A stretch of 64,000 bases of DNA from CAZAGD01 sp964484485 (GTDB lineage: Bacteria; Desulfobacterota; SM23-61): the NCBI GenBank assembly GCA_964484485.1, contig CAZAGD010000065.1:7902-71901 (forward strand). Direction: 5' to 3'. The notes under the pieces are model-generated. The model saw only the letters and a list, made by a program, of their open reading frames with translations, was not told the DNA's origin and did not search any database. Made by a program: the position numbers and the translations under genes. This document shows positions 1-7,680 of the stretch, in pieces. Position 1 is the stretch's first letter, and the number at the start of each line of letters is the position of its first letter.

Positions 1-378
1 GCCCCAGAGTATTCCTTTGAGCATTAGCGCTGCTTCTTCTTCCCCAGTGAGAATACGCAGGTTAATTCCCGTTTCTCGGTAAACCTTATTCCTAAATTCT
101 TCACGGTTGGGAGCTTGACGCATCACCCCTGTGCCTACGGCGATAATTTGGACTTTATTTTCCTTGGCTAAAAGATTTTGGAAATTTTTAAGGGCTTCTA
201 TGGTTCGCTCCATAGCTTTGCTGTCCAGACCTTTATCTTTAGTATATTTTCCCCCTAAGCGGCTAATGATCCTTTCTCGCCGCAAAGGGCGCAGTTGGCC
301 TGTTTCGCTTTGCTCGGCCAGAAGTAGACGCACAGTATTAGAGCCCACATCTATGGCAGCTAAGCGCTTAAAAAACAT
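1..378 (-). CDS. Ppx/GppA family phosphatase (exopolyphosphatase / pppGpp phosphohydrolase), 5' part only
   Basis: The gene starts at 378 and runs off the left edge of the window, so only the first 126 codons are present. The N-terminus carries the phosphate-1 motif of the ASKHA fold (AAIDVGSNTVRLLL at about residues 7-20). A second family signature, TGEEEAALM, lies near residue 112, and an AVGTGVMRQAPN segment precedes it. These are the hallmarks of Ppx/GppA enzymes, which hydrolyse polyphosphate ends or pppGpp in the cytoplasm. It follows sppA by 11 bases on the same strand and is probably cotranscribed from the rpsA promoter. Exopolyphosphatase and pppGpp phosphatase cannot be told apart from the N-terminal part. 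Confidence 0.9.
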   Translation of the reverse strand, partial: MFFKRLAAIDVGSNTVRLLLAEQSETGQLRPLRRERIISRLGGKYTKDKGLDSKAMERTIEALKNFQNLLAKENKVQIIAVGTGVMRQAPNREEFRNKVYRETGINLRILTGEEEAALMLKGILWG

Positions 379-389
379 AGCCCTACTCT

Positions 390-1298
390 TTAAGAATCAG
401 CGCCCAGAAAATTTAAATGGGGCAGATAGAAAATAATATAAGGCGGAATATTTTCTTTCCAACCCTGGAAAAATTTTTGGATGGTTTCTTGGAGGAGCAA
501 TTCCCAAATAGAAAATTTCTTCTTTTCCGGGTAGATAATTTCTGGTTCTCCTTTAATCCCTACTAACTTGGCGGCCAAAGAAATGGTATCTTCTAAATTA
601 CCTAACTCGTCTACTAACCCCAAGTTCTTGGCTTGATCGCCGGTAAAAATTCTTCCATCAGCCAAAGGCCGCACCTTATCTAAAGGCATTTGCCTTCCTT
701 CAGCCACGGCCCGAATGAACTGTTCGTGCACATTGTCCAAAACTTCCTGAAGTAACTTCCGCTCTTCTTCGGTCATGGGGCGGGTGGGTGAACCAATATC
801 TTTGTGCTTGCCACTTTTAATTACCGTAGGGCGTAAGCCAATTTTCCGCAAAAGTTCTTCCACATTTAAGGTCTCGGCTATTACGCCAATAGAACCAGTT
901 ATCGAGCCTGGGTTGGCCACAATCTTCTCGGCCGCGCAAGCAATGTAATATCCCCCCGAAGCCGCGGTAGAGCCCACCGAGGCTAATACTTTTTTTTCCC
1001 GCTGTACTTTCTTAATCTCGGTATAGATTTCTTGGGCTGGTCCCACCGCCCCACCCGGGGAATCAATGCGTAAGACGATGGCTTTGATTTTCTCATTCTT
1101 GCGGAATTTAATAAGCTTCTCGATAACTGGCTGAGAATCTAAGATTACTCCCTTTATTTCGATGATGGCAATTTTTTCTCGGCCGAATAAACTTTCTTCG
1201 CGAGTGGAAAGATATGAAAGAGTTATAATACTGGCGATAAAAATACCTAAAAGGATTAAGAAAATTACCATCCCTAATAAAATAGGATGTTTCCGCAT
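390..1298 (-). CDS. sppA: Signal peptide peptidase SppA, short (36K) type
   Basis: A 302-residue membrane-anchored serine protease that degrades signal peptides left in the membrane after secretion. Residues 7-30 form one N-terminal transmembrane anchor; the rest is the crotonase-like protease domain. The nucleophile is Ser114 in TAASGGYY. The general base is probably Lys166 in SGKHKDIGSP, giving the Ser/Lys dyad of Bacillus-type SppA. The length fits the single-domain form rather than the 67K tandem-domain enterobacterial form. A ribosome-binding site (AAAGGAG) precedes the ATG. It lies 26 bases after rpsA on the same strand, an arrangement common in Desulfobacterota. Confidence 0.95.
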   Translation of the reverse strand: MRKHPILLGMVIFLILLGIFIASIITLSYLSTREESLFGREKIAIIEIKGVILDSQPVIEKLIKFRKNEKIKAIVLRIDSPGGAVGPAQEIYTEIKKVQREKKVLASVGSTAASGGYYIACAAEKIVANPGSITGSIGVIAETLNVEELLRKIGLRPTVIKSGKHKDIGSPTRPMTEEERKLLQEVLDNVHEQFIRAVAEGRQMPLDKVRPLADGRIFTGDQAKNLGLVDELGNLEDTISLAAKLVGIKGEPEIIYPEKKKFSIWELLLQETIQKFFQGWKENIPPYIIFYLPHLNFLGADS

Positions 1299-1324
1299 CC
1301 TTTATTACTACTCCTTTAAAATTG

Positions 1325-3112
1325 TCATTCCCTTATATTCTCGCTTTCTCGAGCTCTTCGTTCTAACCCCTCTTTAAGCATCCGGCCGAAATCAGAAGTA
1401 TCTTCTTCGTAATTTAAAGCTAGGTTTTTGCGGGCGGAACGGCTTTGGACACGGTTTAAGGCTTTGAAGCTTAACCCAATTTTATGCTTTTTGGGGTCAA
1501 CATTAATAATTACGGCCTCCACTTCTTCCCCTTCTTTGACCACATCTCCCGGTTTTTCAACTTTTTGGGGGCCCATTTCCGAAATATGCACTAACCCTTC
1601 TATCCCAGGCTCCAGCTCTACAAAGGCGCCAAAATTTGTTAAGTTCGTTACTTTTCCTTTAATAGTTTGACCCACTTTATAGCGGTGGTGAACTTCTTCC
1701 CAGGGGTTTTTCTGCATTTGTTTAATCCCCAAAGAAAATCTTTGGTTCTCTTTATCGATATTTAAAACGATGGCTTGGACTTCCTGCCCTTTTTTAAACA
1801 TTTCCGAGGGATGTTTCAAACGTTGGACCCAAGACATATCGGAAATGTGGACTAAACCGTCAATTCCTTCATCGATGCCAATGAAGATGCCGAAATCAGT
1901 AATGCTCTTGATTCTTCCCTGAATCTTTGTGCCCACTGGATAGCGTTCAGCGATCGTGTCCCAGGGATTAGGGGCTGTTTGTTTCAACCCTAAGGAAATC
2001 CTTTTTTGTTCTTGGTCAATACCCAAAACCATTACTTCCACTTCATCGCCTATAGAAAGAATCTTAGCTGGGTGTTTGATTTTTTTAGTCCAAGACATCT
2101 CCGAGATGTGGACTAATCCTTCTACGCCATCTTGCAATTGGATAAAAGCCCCGTAATCGGTGAGGGAGGTTACTTTACCTTTTACTTTTGCGCCTACCGG
2201 AAATTTTTGGGGTACACTTTCCCAAGGGTCGGGCATCGTTTGTTTTAAGCCTAAAGAAACTCGTTGGTTCTCCCGGTCAAATTGCAGAACTTTCACTTTA
2301 ATCTTAGCGCCTACCGTTAGCACTTCCGCAGGATGGTTAATTCTCCCCCAAGACATATCCGTAATGTGCAATAAACCATCAATACCACCCAAATCGATAA
2401 AAGCTCCATAATCGGTAATATTTTTAACGACGCCCTCGATGATCTTTCCTTCTTCCAAATTCTCTAAGGTCTTCTGTCTTTTTAGTTCTCTTTCCTTCTC
2501 CAAAAGAATACGCCGGCTAAGGACTACATTACCCCGGCGCCGGTTAAGTTTTATGATTTTAAATTTAAAAGTGCTCCCAATAAGTTTTTCTAAATTACGT
2601 ATGGGCCTAATGTCTACTTGGGAACCCGGGAGAAAGGCCATGATGCCAATATCAACATTAAGTCCTCCCTTTACGCGAGAAACTACTTTGCCTTCGATTA
2701 CTTGATCTTCATTCCAGGCCCGGCTTATCTCTTCCCATACGCGAAATTTGTCTGCTTTTTCTTTGGAAAGGGTGACTAAGCCGGTTTCTGATTCTTTGCG
2801 TTCTACATATACGTCGATTTCTTGCCCCACCGAGACCGTCAAATTTCCTTGTTTATCCATACATTCCCGAATAGGAACCTGCCCCTCTGATTTAAAGCCA
2901 ATATCTACGGTAACAAATTCCGATCCCACTTGAATAACTCGGCCGCGAATGACTTCTCCTTCGCGAATTTCATGAAGACTTTCGGCATAAAGTTCTTGGA
3001 AACTTTCCCCCTCTCCTTCTTTGGTTACCATTTCGTTCGTTTCTCCTATACCCACCACTTGAGGACTATCCTCTATCTTCTCAATACTCATCTCCTCCTC
3101 TTTTATGGCCAT
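1325..3112 (-). CDS. rpsA: 30S ribosomal protein S1
   Basis: A 595-residue RNA-binding ribosomal protein that helps recruit mRNA to the 30S subunit. Six S1 (OB-fold) repeats can be read at about residues 51-118, 137-203, 221-291, 308-378, 395-465 and 482-551. Repeats 3-6 carry the well-conserved TDYGAF/TDFGIF/TNFGAF and GLVHISEMSW-type cores. Repeats 1-2 are the divergent ribosome-binding ones, as usual for S1. An acidic N-terminal tail (1-50) and a basic C-terminal tail (about 555-595) flank them. It is the first gene of an rpsA-sppA-ppx unit, with a predicted promoter just upstream; cmk lies further upstream. Confidence 0.97.
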   Translation of the reverse strand: MAIKEEEMSIEKIEDSPQVVGIGETNEMVTKEGEGESFQELYAESLHEIREGEVIRGRVIQVGSEFVTVDIGFKSEGQVPIRECMDKQGNLTVSVGQEIDVYVERKESETGLVTLSKEKADKFRVWEEISRAWNEDQVIEGKVVSRVKGGLNVDIGIMAFLPGSQVDIRPIRNLEKLIGSTFKFKIIKLNRRRGNVVLSRRILLEKERELKRQKTLENLEEGKIIEGVVKNITDYGAFIDLGGIDGLLHITDMSWGRINHPAEVLTVGAKIKVKVLQFDRENQRVSLGLKQTMPDPWESVPQKFPVGAKVKGKVTSLTDYGAFIQLQDGVEGLVHISEMSWTKKIKHPAKILSIGDEVEVMVLGIDQEQKRISLGLKQTAPNPWDTIAERYPVGTKIQGRIKSITDFGIFIGIDEGIDGLVHISDMSWVQRLKHPSEMFKKGQEVQAIVLNIDKENQRFSLGIKQMQKNPWEEVHHRYKVGQTIKGKVTNLTNFGAFVELEPGIEGLVHISEMGPQKVEKPGDVVKEGEEVEAVIINVDPKKHKIGLSFKALNRVQSRSARKNLALNYEEDTSDFGRMLKEGLERRARESENIRE

Positions 3113-3158
3113 GTTACCCTTACCCCCTAATCCTTTTTCCTTAATATTCAGGCTTGAA

Positions 3159-3186
3159 ATTATAGCATATTAAAAAAAAACCACAA
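3159..3186 (-). promoter_or_regulatory. Predicted sigma-70 promoter of rpsA
   Basis: Read on the minus strand: TTGTGG at 3186-3181, a 16-base spacer, and a perfect TATAAT at 3164-3159. The start site would be near 3152, about 40 bases before the rpsA ATG. The -35 box is poor, so the call rests mainly on the -10 box and the position. Confidence 0.45.
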
Positions 3187-3263
3187 CATTAATTATGACA
3201 GCAACTCATTATTAGGCACGAAGATCTTATGATCAGCCCATTATATTTATCTCTTTCGTTGAT

Positions 3264-3968
3264 TCAACTTTCCTCTTTTCGCTTTTTAATCAACTCCAGC
3301 ATCAAATCTACAACTTCCTGGGGACTTAATCGCGTCGAATCAATGATATGAGCACCTGGCGCTGGACGCAGGGGAGCTAATTCTCTTCCTTCATCCTGCG
3401 CATCTCTCCGGTTAATTTCTCTTTGCACCTCTTCCATGGGCACTTGATAACCCTTAGCCCTCAATTCTTCTTGGCGTCGCCGAGCCCGCTCTTCAATCTG
3501 GGCCGTAAGGAAAAATTTAAATTCAGCGTGAGGAAAAACCACTGTGCCTGTATCCCTTCCTTCGGCTACAACCTGACCTCGCTCTCCTAACTTTCTTTGC
3601 AGCTGAACCATGGCTTCGCGTACTGGGCGCTTGGTGGAGACCACCGAGGCTAACCAGCCGATTTCCGGTCGCCGAATTTCGTGCGTAACTTCCTCTCCGT
3701 CTAAATAGATTTTTTGCTCATCTGCCTCGCCCCCAAAAGAAAGGCGCATTTGCGCGCAAATTTGCGCCAGGGCTTCTTCGTCCTCCGGATCTAACTTAGC
3801 TCTTTGTACTGCCAAAGCTACTGCCCTATACATCGCTCCTGTATCCAAATAGAGATACTTTAATCTTTGGGCTAACATTTTACTGACCGTACTTTTCCCC
3901 GCTCCGGCAGGACCATCAATGGCAATTATCTCGCTACTTTTGTCGTTTCGGCTACTCAGCTGTTCCAC
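3264..3968 (-). CDS. cmk: Cytidylate kinase
   Basis: Phosphorylates CMP and dCMP with ATP in the cytoplasm. The P-loop DGPAGAGKST is at residues 18-27, followed by the YLDTGAMYRA nucleotide-binding segment. A VVAEGRDTGTVVFP motif and an Arg-rich lid (ERARRRQEEL) are also present, all typical of bacterial Cmk. The length of 234 fits the family. The start is uncertain: the longest frame begins at GTG 3968, but the ribosome-binding site AAGGAGGA abuts that GTG with no spacer. Initiation at a rare codon a few residues inside (for example CTG codon 4), or use of an offset pairing, is possible. The catalytic domain is unaffected. Gene order cmk-rpsA is common in bacteria. Confidence 0.95.
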   Translation of the reverse strand: MEQLSSRNDKSSEIIAIDGPAGAGKSTVSKMLAQRLKYLYLDTGAMYRAVALAVQRAKLDPEDEEALAQICAQMRLSFGGEADEQKIYLDGEEVTHEIRRPEIGWLASVVSTKRPVREAMVQLQRKLGERGQVVAEGRDTGTVVFPHAEFKFFLTAQIEERARRRQEELRAKGYQVPMEEVQREINRRDAQDEGRELAPLRPAPGAHIIDSTRLSPQEVVDLMLELIKKRKEES

Positions 3969-3990
3969 TCCTCCTTACCTTTTTAATCTT

Positions 3991-4019
3991 TTCTTATCCC
4001 ATTAGGCCAAAAAAATCAA
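3991..4019 (-). promoter_or_regulatory. Possible promoter of cmk next to a CTGACCGTC element end
   Basis: Minus strand: TTGATT at 4019-4014, 17-base spacer, TAAGAA at 3996-3991, about 20 bases before the GTG. Both boxes are only fair. The outer end of the repeat element (GACGGTCAG on this strand) lies exactly 12 bases upstream of the -35 box, the same geometry as at three other genes here. Confidence 0.35.
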
Positions 4020-4031
4020 TTAATTTTTGGC

Positions 4032-4188
4032 CTGACCGTCGATCACTTTTTAAATCCCGCTTACTTCAGGCGGGAGGGAGAGCGGGGCATTAAAATGAGG
4101 CACGTATTCTTCCATAGGTACGGGCCTCGCCTCTCCCCTCCCGCCTGTTTGCTGCTGGGGAGAAATATTAAAACTGTTAGACGGTCAA
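4032..4188. mobile_element. MITE-like element, family A copy 1, with 9-bp target duplication
   Basis: A 157-base non-coding element between cmk and gatC. The ends are imperfect inverted repeats: CTGACCGTCGATCACTTTTT at the left, and the complement of CTGTTAGACGGTCAA at the right. The nine bases ATTTTTGGC occur immediately outside both ends (4023-4031 and 4189-4197), the pattern of a 9-bp target-site duplication. Inside is a long stem, CAGGCGGGAGG (4067-4077) pairing with CCTCCCGCCTG (4137-4147). Copy 2 (53132-53250) is the same sequence in the opposite orientation but lacks about 40 central bases. No coding frame inside is credible. Confidence 0.75.
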
Positions 4189-4196
4189 ATTTTTGG

Positions 4197-4222
4197 CTTG
4201 ACCGTTCATCAGTTTTTTGGCC
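4197..4222. repeat. Solo family A end-like sequence
   Basis: CTTGACCGTTCATCAGTTTTTT at the right flank of copy 1 resembles the family A terminus and matches 63860-63881 (CTGACCGTCGATCAGTTTTTT) closely. Copy 1 therefore seems to have inserted next to, or into, an older end-like sequence. Confidence 0.5.
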
Positions 4223-4245
4223 TTTGCTCATATCAATTTTATAAT
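4217..4245 (+). promoter_or_regulatory. Predicted promoter P1 for gatCAB
   Basis: TTGGCC at 4217-4222, 17-base spacer, perfect TATAAT at 4240-4245. A start near 4252 would give a roughly 190-base leader before gatC that contains the inverted repeat at 4325-4370. A second, weaker candidate (TTGCAA 4386-4391, 17 bases, TAGTAT 4409-4414) would give a short leader. Confidence 0.45.
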
Positions 4246-4324
4246 AAGCTTTGATCAACGCGAGAAATATGGGAATTTAATGGGGATCATAAGGCATCTT
4301 TGCTAATATTATTACGGAACTACG

Positions 4325-4370
4325 GCCTGGTAAATAAAACTTCCCCCCTTTTTGTAAGGCCTTACCAGGC
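4325..4370. repeat. Inverted repeat in the gatC leader
   Basis: GCCTGGTAA (4325-4333) pairs perfectly with TTACCAGGC (4362-4370) across a 28-base loop holding a C-run and T-run. It is not followed by a clear T-tract on either strand. It could be a transcript hairpin of the gatCAB leader, or a protein-binding palindrome. The rest of the cmk-gatC gap (3969-4444) holds the family A element, the promoters and nothing else recognisable. Confidence 0.35.
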
Positions 4371-4444
4371 AATTTCTGTCTTAACTTGCAAATGCGTATA
4401 TGCTGTGTTAGTATTTTTTAAAATTAGCAACTAAGGAGCGGAGA

Positions 4445-4732
4445 ATGAAAATTTCTAAGGAGGAAGTCGTTCACGTCGCCTATTTAGCGCGGCTGCATTT
4501 TAGTGAGGAAGAAAAAGAAAAATTTACTACCCAGCTCAACAAAATTTTAGAGTATATGGACCAATTGGCCAAATTGGACACATCTCGAATTGAGCCCACA
4601 TTTCACGCTGTGGCTCAAACAAATGTTTTCCGCGCAGACATAGTCCGACCTTCAATTTCTCAAGAACTTTCCTTAAGTAATGCTCCTGATCGAGATCGGG
4701 GATTCTTCCGGGTGCCCAAGATTATTGATTAA
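4445..4732 (+). CDS. gatC: Asp-tRNA(Asn)/Glu-tRNA(Gln) amidotransferase subunit C
   Basis: A 95-residue subunit that wraps around and stabilises GatA and GatB in the tRNA-dependent amidotransferase complex. The N-terminal helix (VVHVAYLARLHFSEEEKEKF) and the later PTFHAV...FRADIV stretch are typical of GatC. The ribosome-binding site AAGGAG lies seven bases before the ATG. It heads the gatC-gatA-gatB unit. A C-A-B cluster implies that Gln-tRNA(Gln) and/or Asn-tRNA(Asn) is made by the indirect route in this organism. Confidence 0.95.
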   Translation: MKISKEEVVHVAYLARLHFSEEEKEKFTTQLNKILEYMDQLAKLDTSRIEPTFHAVAQTNVFRADIVRPSISQELSLSNAPDRDRGFFRVPKIID

Positions 4733-4777
4733 TTAGCCTAATTAACTTTTGGAATAGCGAAAGAAAAAGGTGTGGTT

Positions 4778-6235
4778 ATGGAACTTTATCAGCTCACCGC
4801 GCACGAACTTCATAAATTATTAATAGGCGGGGAAGTAACAGCTCAAGAAATCACTCGTTCGGTTTTGGAAAGGATAGCTAAAGTGGAGAAGAAGATTCAT
4901 GCTTATATAACGGTTATGCCCGATATGGCTTTAGCTCAAGCAGCTCAAGCTGATGAACGGATTAAAAAAGGTCAAGCTGGACCGCTCACTGGCATCCCTT
5001 TGGCTATAAAAGATATTATTTGTCTGCAAGGTATGCCAACTACCTGTGGTTCGCATATCTTGGAAAATTTTTACCCGCCCTATGATGCCACAGTAATCGA
5101 AAAGCTCAAGGCCGCTGGAGCAGTATTTGTGGGTAAGGCAAATATGGATGAGTTTGCTATGGGCTCCTCCACGGAAAACTCCTATTTCGGACCAACTTAT
5201 AACCCTTGGGATCTGGAAAGGACACCCGGGGGGTCCAGTGGTGGTTCGGCTGCTGCTGTAGCTGCCGATGAGTGTATTGCCGCTTTAGGCTCAGACACGG
5301 GGGGCTCCATTCGGCAGCCCGCTGCCTGTTGCGGTGTTGTAGGAGTTAAGCCTACCTACGGTCGTGTCTCCCGTTATGGTTTAGTGGCTTTTGCTTCTTC
5401 CTTAGATCAGATTGGCCCTTTGACTAAGGATGTGCGAGATGCCGCCCAGCTGCTTACCGTAATAAGCGGTCACGAACCACGCGATTCAACTTCCATCAAC
5501 TTGCCGGTGCCTGATTATGCCGCGCACTTAGGTAAAGAAATTAAATCGGTGAAATTAGGGGTGGTTAAAGAGTGTTTTGAGGAAGGGTTAGATCCCGAGG
5601 TGAAAGCTTCTTTCTGGCAAGCGGTGAATACTTTGGCCCAATTAGGAGCTGAAATAAAAGAAGTTTCTTTACCCCATATGCCCTATGCGGTGGCCGTTTA
5701 TTATATCATTGCTCCTGCCGAAGCCAGTTCCAACTTGGCCCGCTACGATGGAGTTAAATATGGCTATAGAGCCAGAGGGGTTAGCGAACTCCTTAGCATG
5801 TATGAACAAACTCGGTCCCAAGGGTTCGGCGCGGAAGTGAAGCGACGCATTATGTTAGGAACTTATGCCCTTTCCGCTGGCTATTACGAAGCTTATTACC
5901 GGAAAGCTTCGCAAGTGCGCACTCTGATTGGTCGGGATTTCCAAGAAGCATTTGCCGAGTGTACTGCTTTGCTGATGCCCACCGCTCCTACCCCAGCCTT
6001 TCGCTTAGGCGAAAAAGTAGACGACCCCTTACTCATGTATCTTTCCGATATTTTCACTATTCCCTGTAATTTAGCGGGTCTGCCCGGCTTATCTATTCTT
6101 TGCGGATTTAGCCAGGCAGGATTGCCCATTGGCCTCCAGATAATAGGCAATCATTTCCAAGAAGAAAAAATTTTACAAATTGCCTATGCTTTTGAACAAC
6201 ATACCGACTTTCACCGTCGCAAACCCAATCTTTGA
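4778..6235 (+). CDS. gatA: Glu-tRNA(Gln)/Asp-tRNA(Asn) amidotransferase subunit A (glutaminase)
   Basis: Amidase-signature enzyme that releases ammonia from glutamine for transfer to misacylated tRNA. The Ser-cisSer-Lys triad is visible: Lys78 in LAIKDI, the cis-Ser in the GGSSGGSAAA segment (about residue 153), and the nucleophile Ser177 in GSDTGGSIRQPA. Length is 485 residues from the ATG at 4778. An in-frame GTG six bases earlier is less likely because the purine-rich site (AAAAAGG) is better spaced for the ATG. It lies 45 bases after gatC and ends 11 bases before the gatB ATG. Confidence 0.97.
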   Translation: MELYQLTAHELHKLLIGGEVTAQEITRSVLERIAKVEKKIHAYITVMPDMALAQAAQADERIKKGQAGPLTGIPLAIKDIICLQGMPTTCGSHILENFYPPYDATVIEKLKAAGAVFVGKANMDEFAMGSSTENSYFGPTYNPWDLERTPGGSSGGSAAAVAADECIAALGSDTGGSIRQPAACCGVVGVKPTYGRVSRYGLVAFASSLDQIGPLTKDVRDAAQLLTVISGHEPRDSTSINLPVPDYAAHLGKEIKSVKLGVVKECFEEGLDPEVKASFWQAVNTLAQLGAEIKEVSLPHMPYAVAVYYIIAPAEASSNLARYDGVKYGYRARGVSELLSMYEQTRSQGFGAEVKRRIMLGTYALSAGYYEAYYRKASQVRTLIGRDFQEAFAECTALLMPTAPTPAFRLGEKVDDPLLMYLSDIFTIPCNLAGLPGLSILCGFSQAGLPIGLQIIGNHFQEEKILQIAYAFEQHTDFHRRKPNL

Positions 6236-6246
6236 GGGGAACAGAA

Positions 6247-7680
6247 ATGGAATATGAGGCAATTATCGGATTAGAAGTACACGCGCAACTATTAACTAAA
6301 AGTAAAATTTTTTGTGGTTGTTCGACGCTCTTCGGGGCTGAACCTAATACGCACACTTGTCCCGTGTGCACGGGACTTCCGGGTAGTTTGCCCGTGCTTA
6401 ACAAGAAAGTAGTAGAATTTACCATCAAGGCCGCTTTAGCTACCAATTGCCGTATTGCCCCCCGCAGTCAGTTTGCCAGAAAAAATTATTTTTATCCGGA
6501 CCTGCCCAAAGGATACCAGATTTCTCAATATGAACTCCCGTTGGCCACAGCCGGATATATTGAAATTCAAGTGGATGGAGGAAAGAAAAAGATTGGTATT
6601 CAACGTATCCATATGGAAGAAGATGCGGGCAAGCTCATCCATGATTTCTCTTCCGTAAGGGAAGCTCATAGTTATGTAGATTTTAACCGCACGGGAGTGC
6701 CTTTAATAGAAATCGTTAGCGCTCCGGATATACGTTCGCCAGAGGAAGCGAGCGCCTATCTGCGAAAATTACGCGCGATCTTAATGTTCTTGGACATCTG
6801 CGATGGCAATATGGAAGAGGGCAGTTTCCGTTGTGATGCTAATATCTCACTGCGCCCCAAAGGGGCAAAAGGTTTTGGCGTCAAAACAGAGTTAAAAAAT
6901 ATGAACTCTTTTCGGAACGTGCAAAAGGCATTGGATTTTGAAATTCGCCGCCAGACAGCTCTTTTGGATCAAGGAGAAAAAATTGTTCAAGAAACTCGAC
7001 TTTGGGATGCGGCGCGCGGGGTAACCGCTTCCATGCGTGGCAAAGAGGAAGCTCACGATTATCGTTATTTTCCTGACCCGGACCTGGTGCCCATAGTGAT
7101 TGACCCAGCGTGGGTGGAAGAGATTAGAGCCACCTTACCCGAACTTCCAGACGCCAAAAAAGAACGTTTCATCAAGGAATATGGAATTCCCGAATACGAT
7201 GCCGAAGTCCTGACCTCATCCAAGCCTTTGGCCAATTATTATGAAAGTTGCGTCCGCTTTTTCCCCCAACCCAAAATCGTCAGTAATTGGATTATGTCCG
7301 AACTCCTCCGCGAACTTAAAAAAGATGAGCGAGAAATTGAGGAATGTCCAGTACCTGCAGAAAATTTGGCCGCTTTATTGCGTCTGATTGATGAAGGTGT
7401 AATCAGCGGTAAGATAGCTAAAAGTGTATTTGAAGAAATGTACCAAACTGGTCAAAAAGCCGAAGAGATTGTAAAGGCTAAAGGTTTAACCCAGCTTTCT
7501 GATGCGGAAGCTATAACTAAATTAGTAGAAGATATTTTAGCAGCTCATCCCCAAGAGGTTGCTGAATATCGGCAAGGGAAAGAAAAAGTGTTTGGATTTT
7601 TTGTGGGGCTAGTGATGAAGGCTACCCAAGGCAAAGCGAACCCGCGCTTGGTCAATGAAATTTTAAAGAAAAAACTTTGA
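6247..7680 (+). CDS. gatB: Asp/Glu-tRNA amidotransferase subunit B
   Basis: The kinase-like subunit that activates and amidates the misacylated tRNA. The N-terminus MEYEAIIGLEVHAQL and the zinc-binding cysteines (CGCSTLFG...CPVCTGLPG, about residues 22-45) are diagnostic. The tail and YqeY-like helical domain extend to residue 477, the normal length. The ATG at 6247 is preferred over an in-frame TTG at 6232 because GatB proteins begin at the MEYE-type motif and a GAGGGG site lies seven bases upstream. The stop codon overlaps the putative TTG start of the next gene (TTGA), indicating translational coupling. Confidence 0.97.
   Translation: MEYEAIIGLEVHAQLLTKSKIFCGCSTLFGAEPNTHTCPVCTGLPGSLPVLNKKVVEFTIKAALATNCRIAPRSQFARKNYFYPDLPKGYQISQYELPLATAGYIEIQVDGGKKKIGIQRIHMEEDAGKLIHDFSSVREAHSYVDFNRTGVPLIEIVSAPDIRSPEEASAYLRKLRAILMFLDICDGNMEEGSFRCDANISLRPKGAKGFGVKTELKNMNSFRNVQKALDFEIRRQTALLDQGEKIVQETRLWDAARGVTASMRGKEEAHDYRYFPDPDLVPIVIDPAWVEEIRATLPELPDAKKERFIKEYGIPEYDAEVLTSSKPLANYYESCVRFFPQPKIVSNWIMSELLRELKKDEREIEECPVPAENLAALLRLIDEGVISGKIAKSVFEEMYQTGQKAEEIVKAKGLTQLSDAEAITKLVEDILAAHPQEVAEYRQGKEKVFGFFVGLVMKATQGKANPRLVNEILKKKL

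Noticed and set aside
4061..4258. 65-codon open frame on the minus strand
   Set aside because: It lies wholly across the family A element and the old end-like sequence; its apparent peptide is the translated hairpin and inverted repeats.
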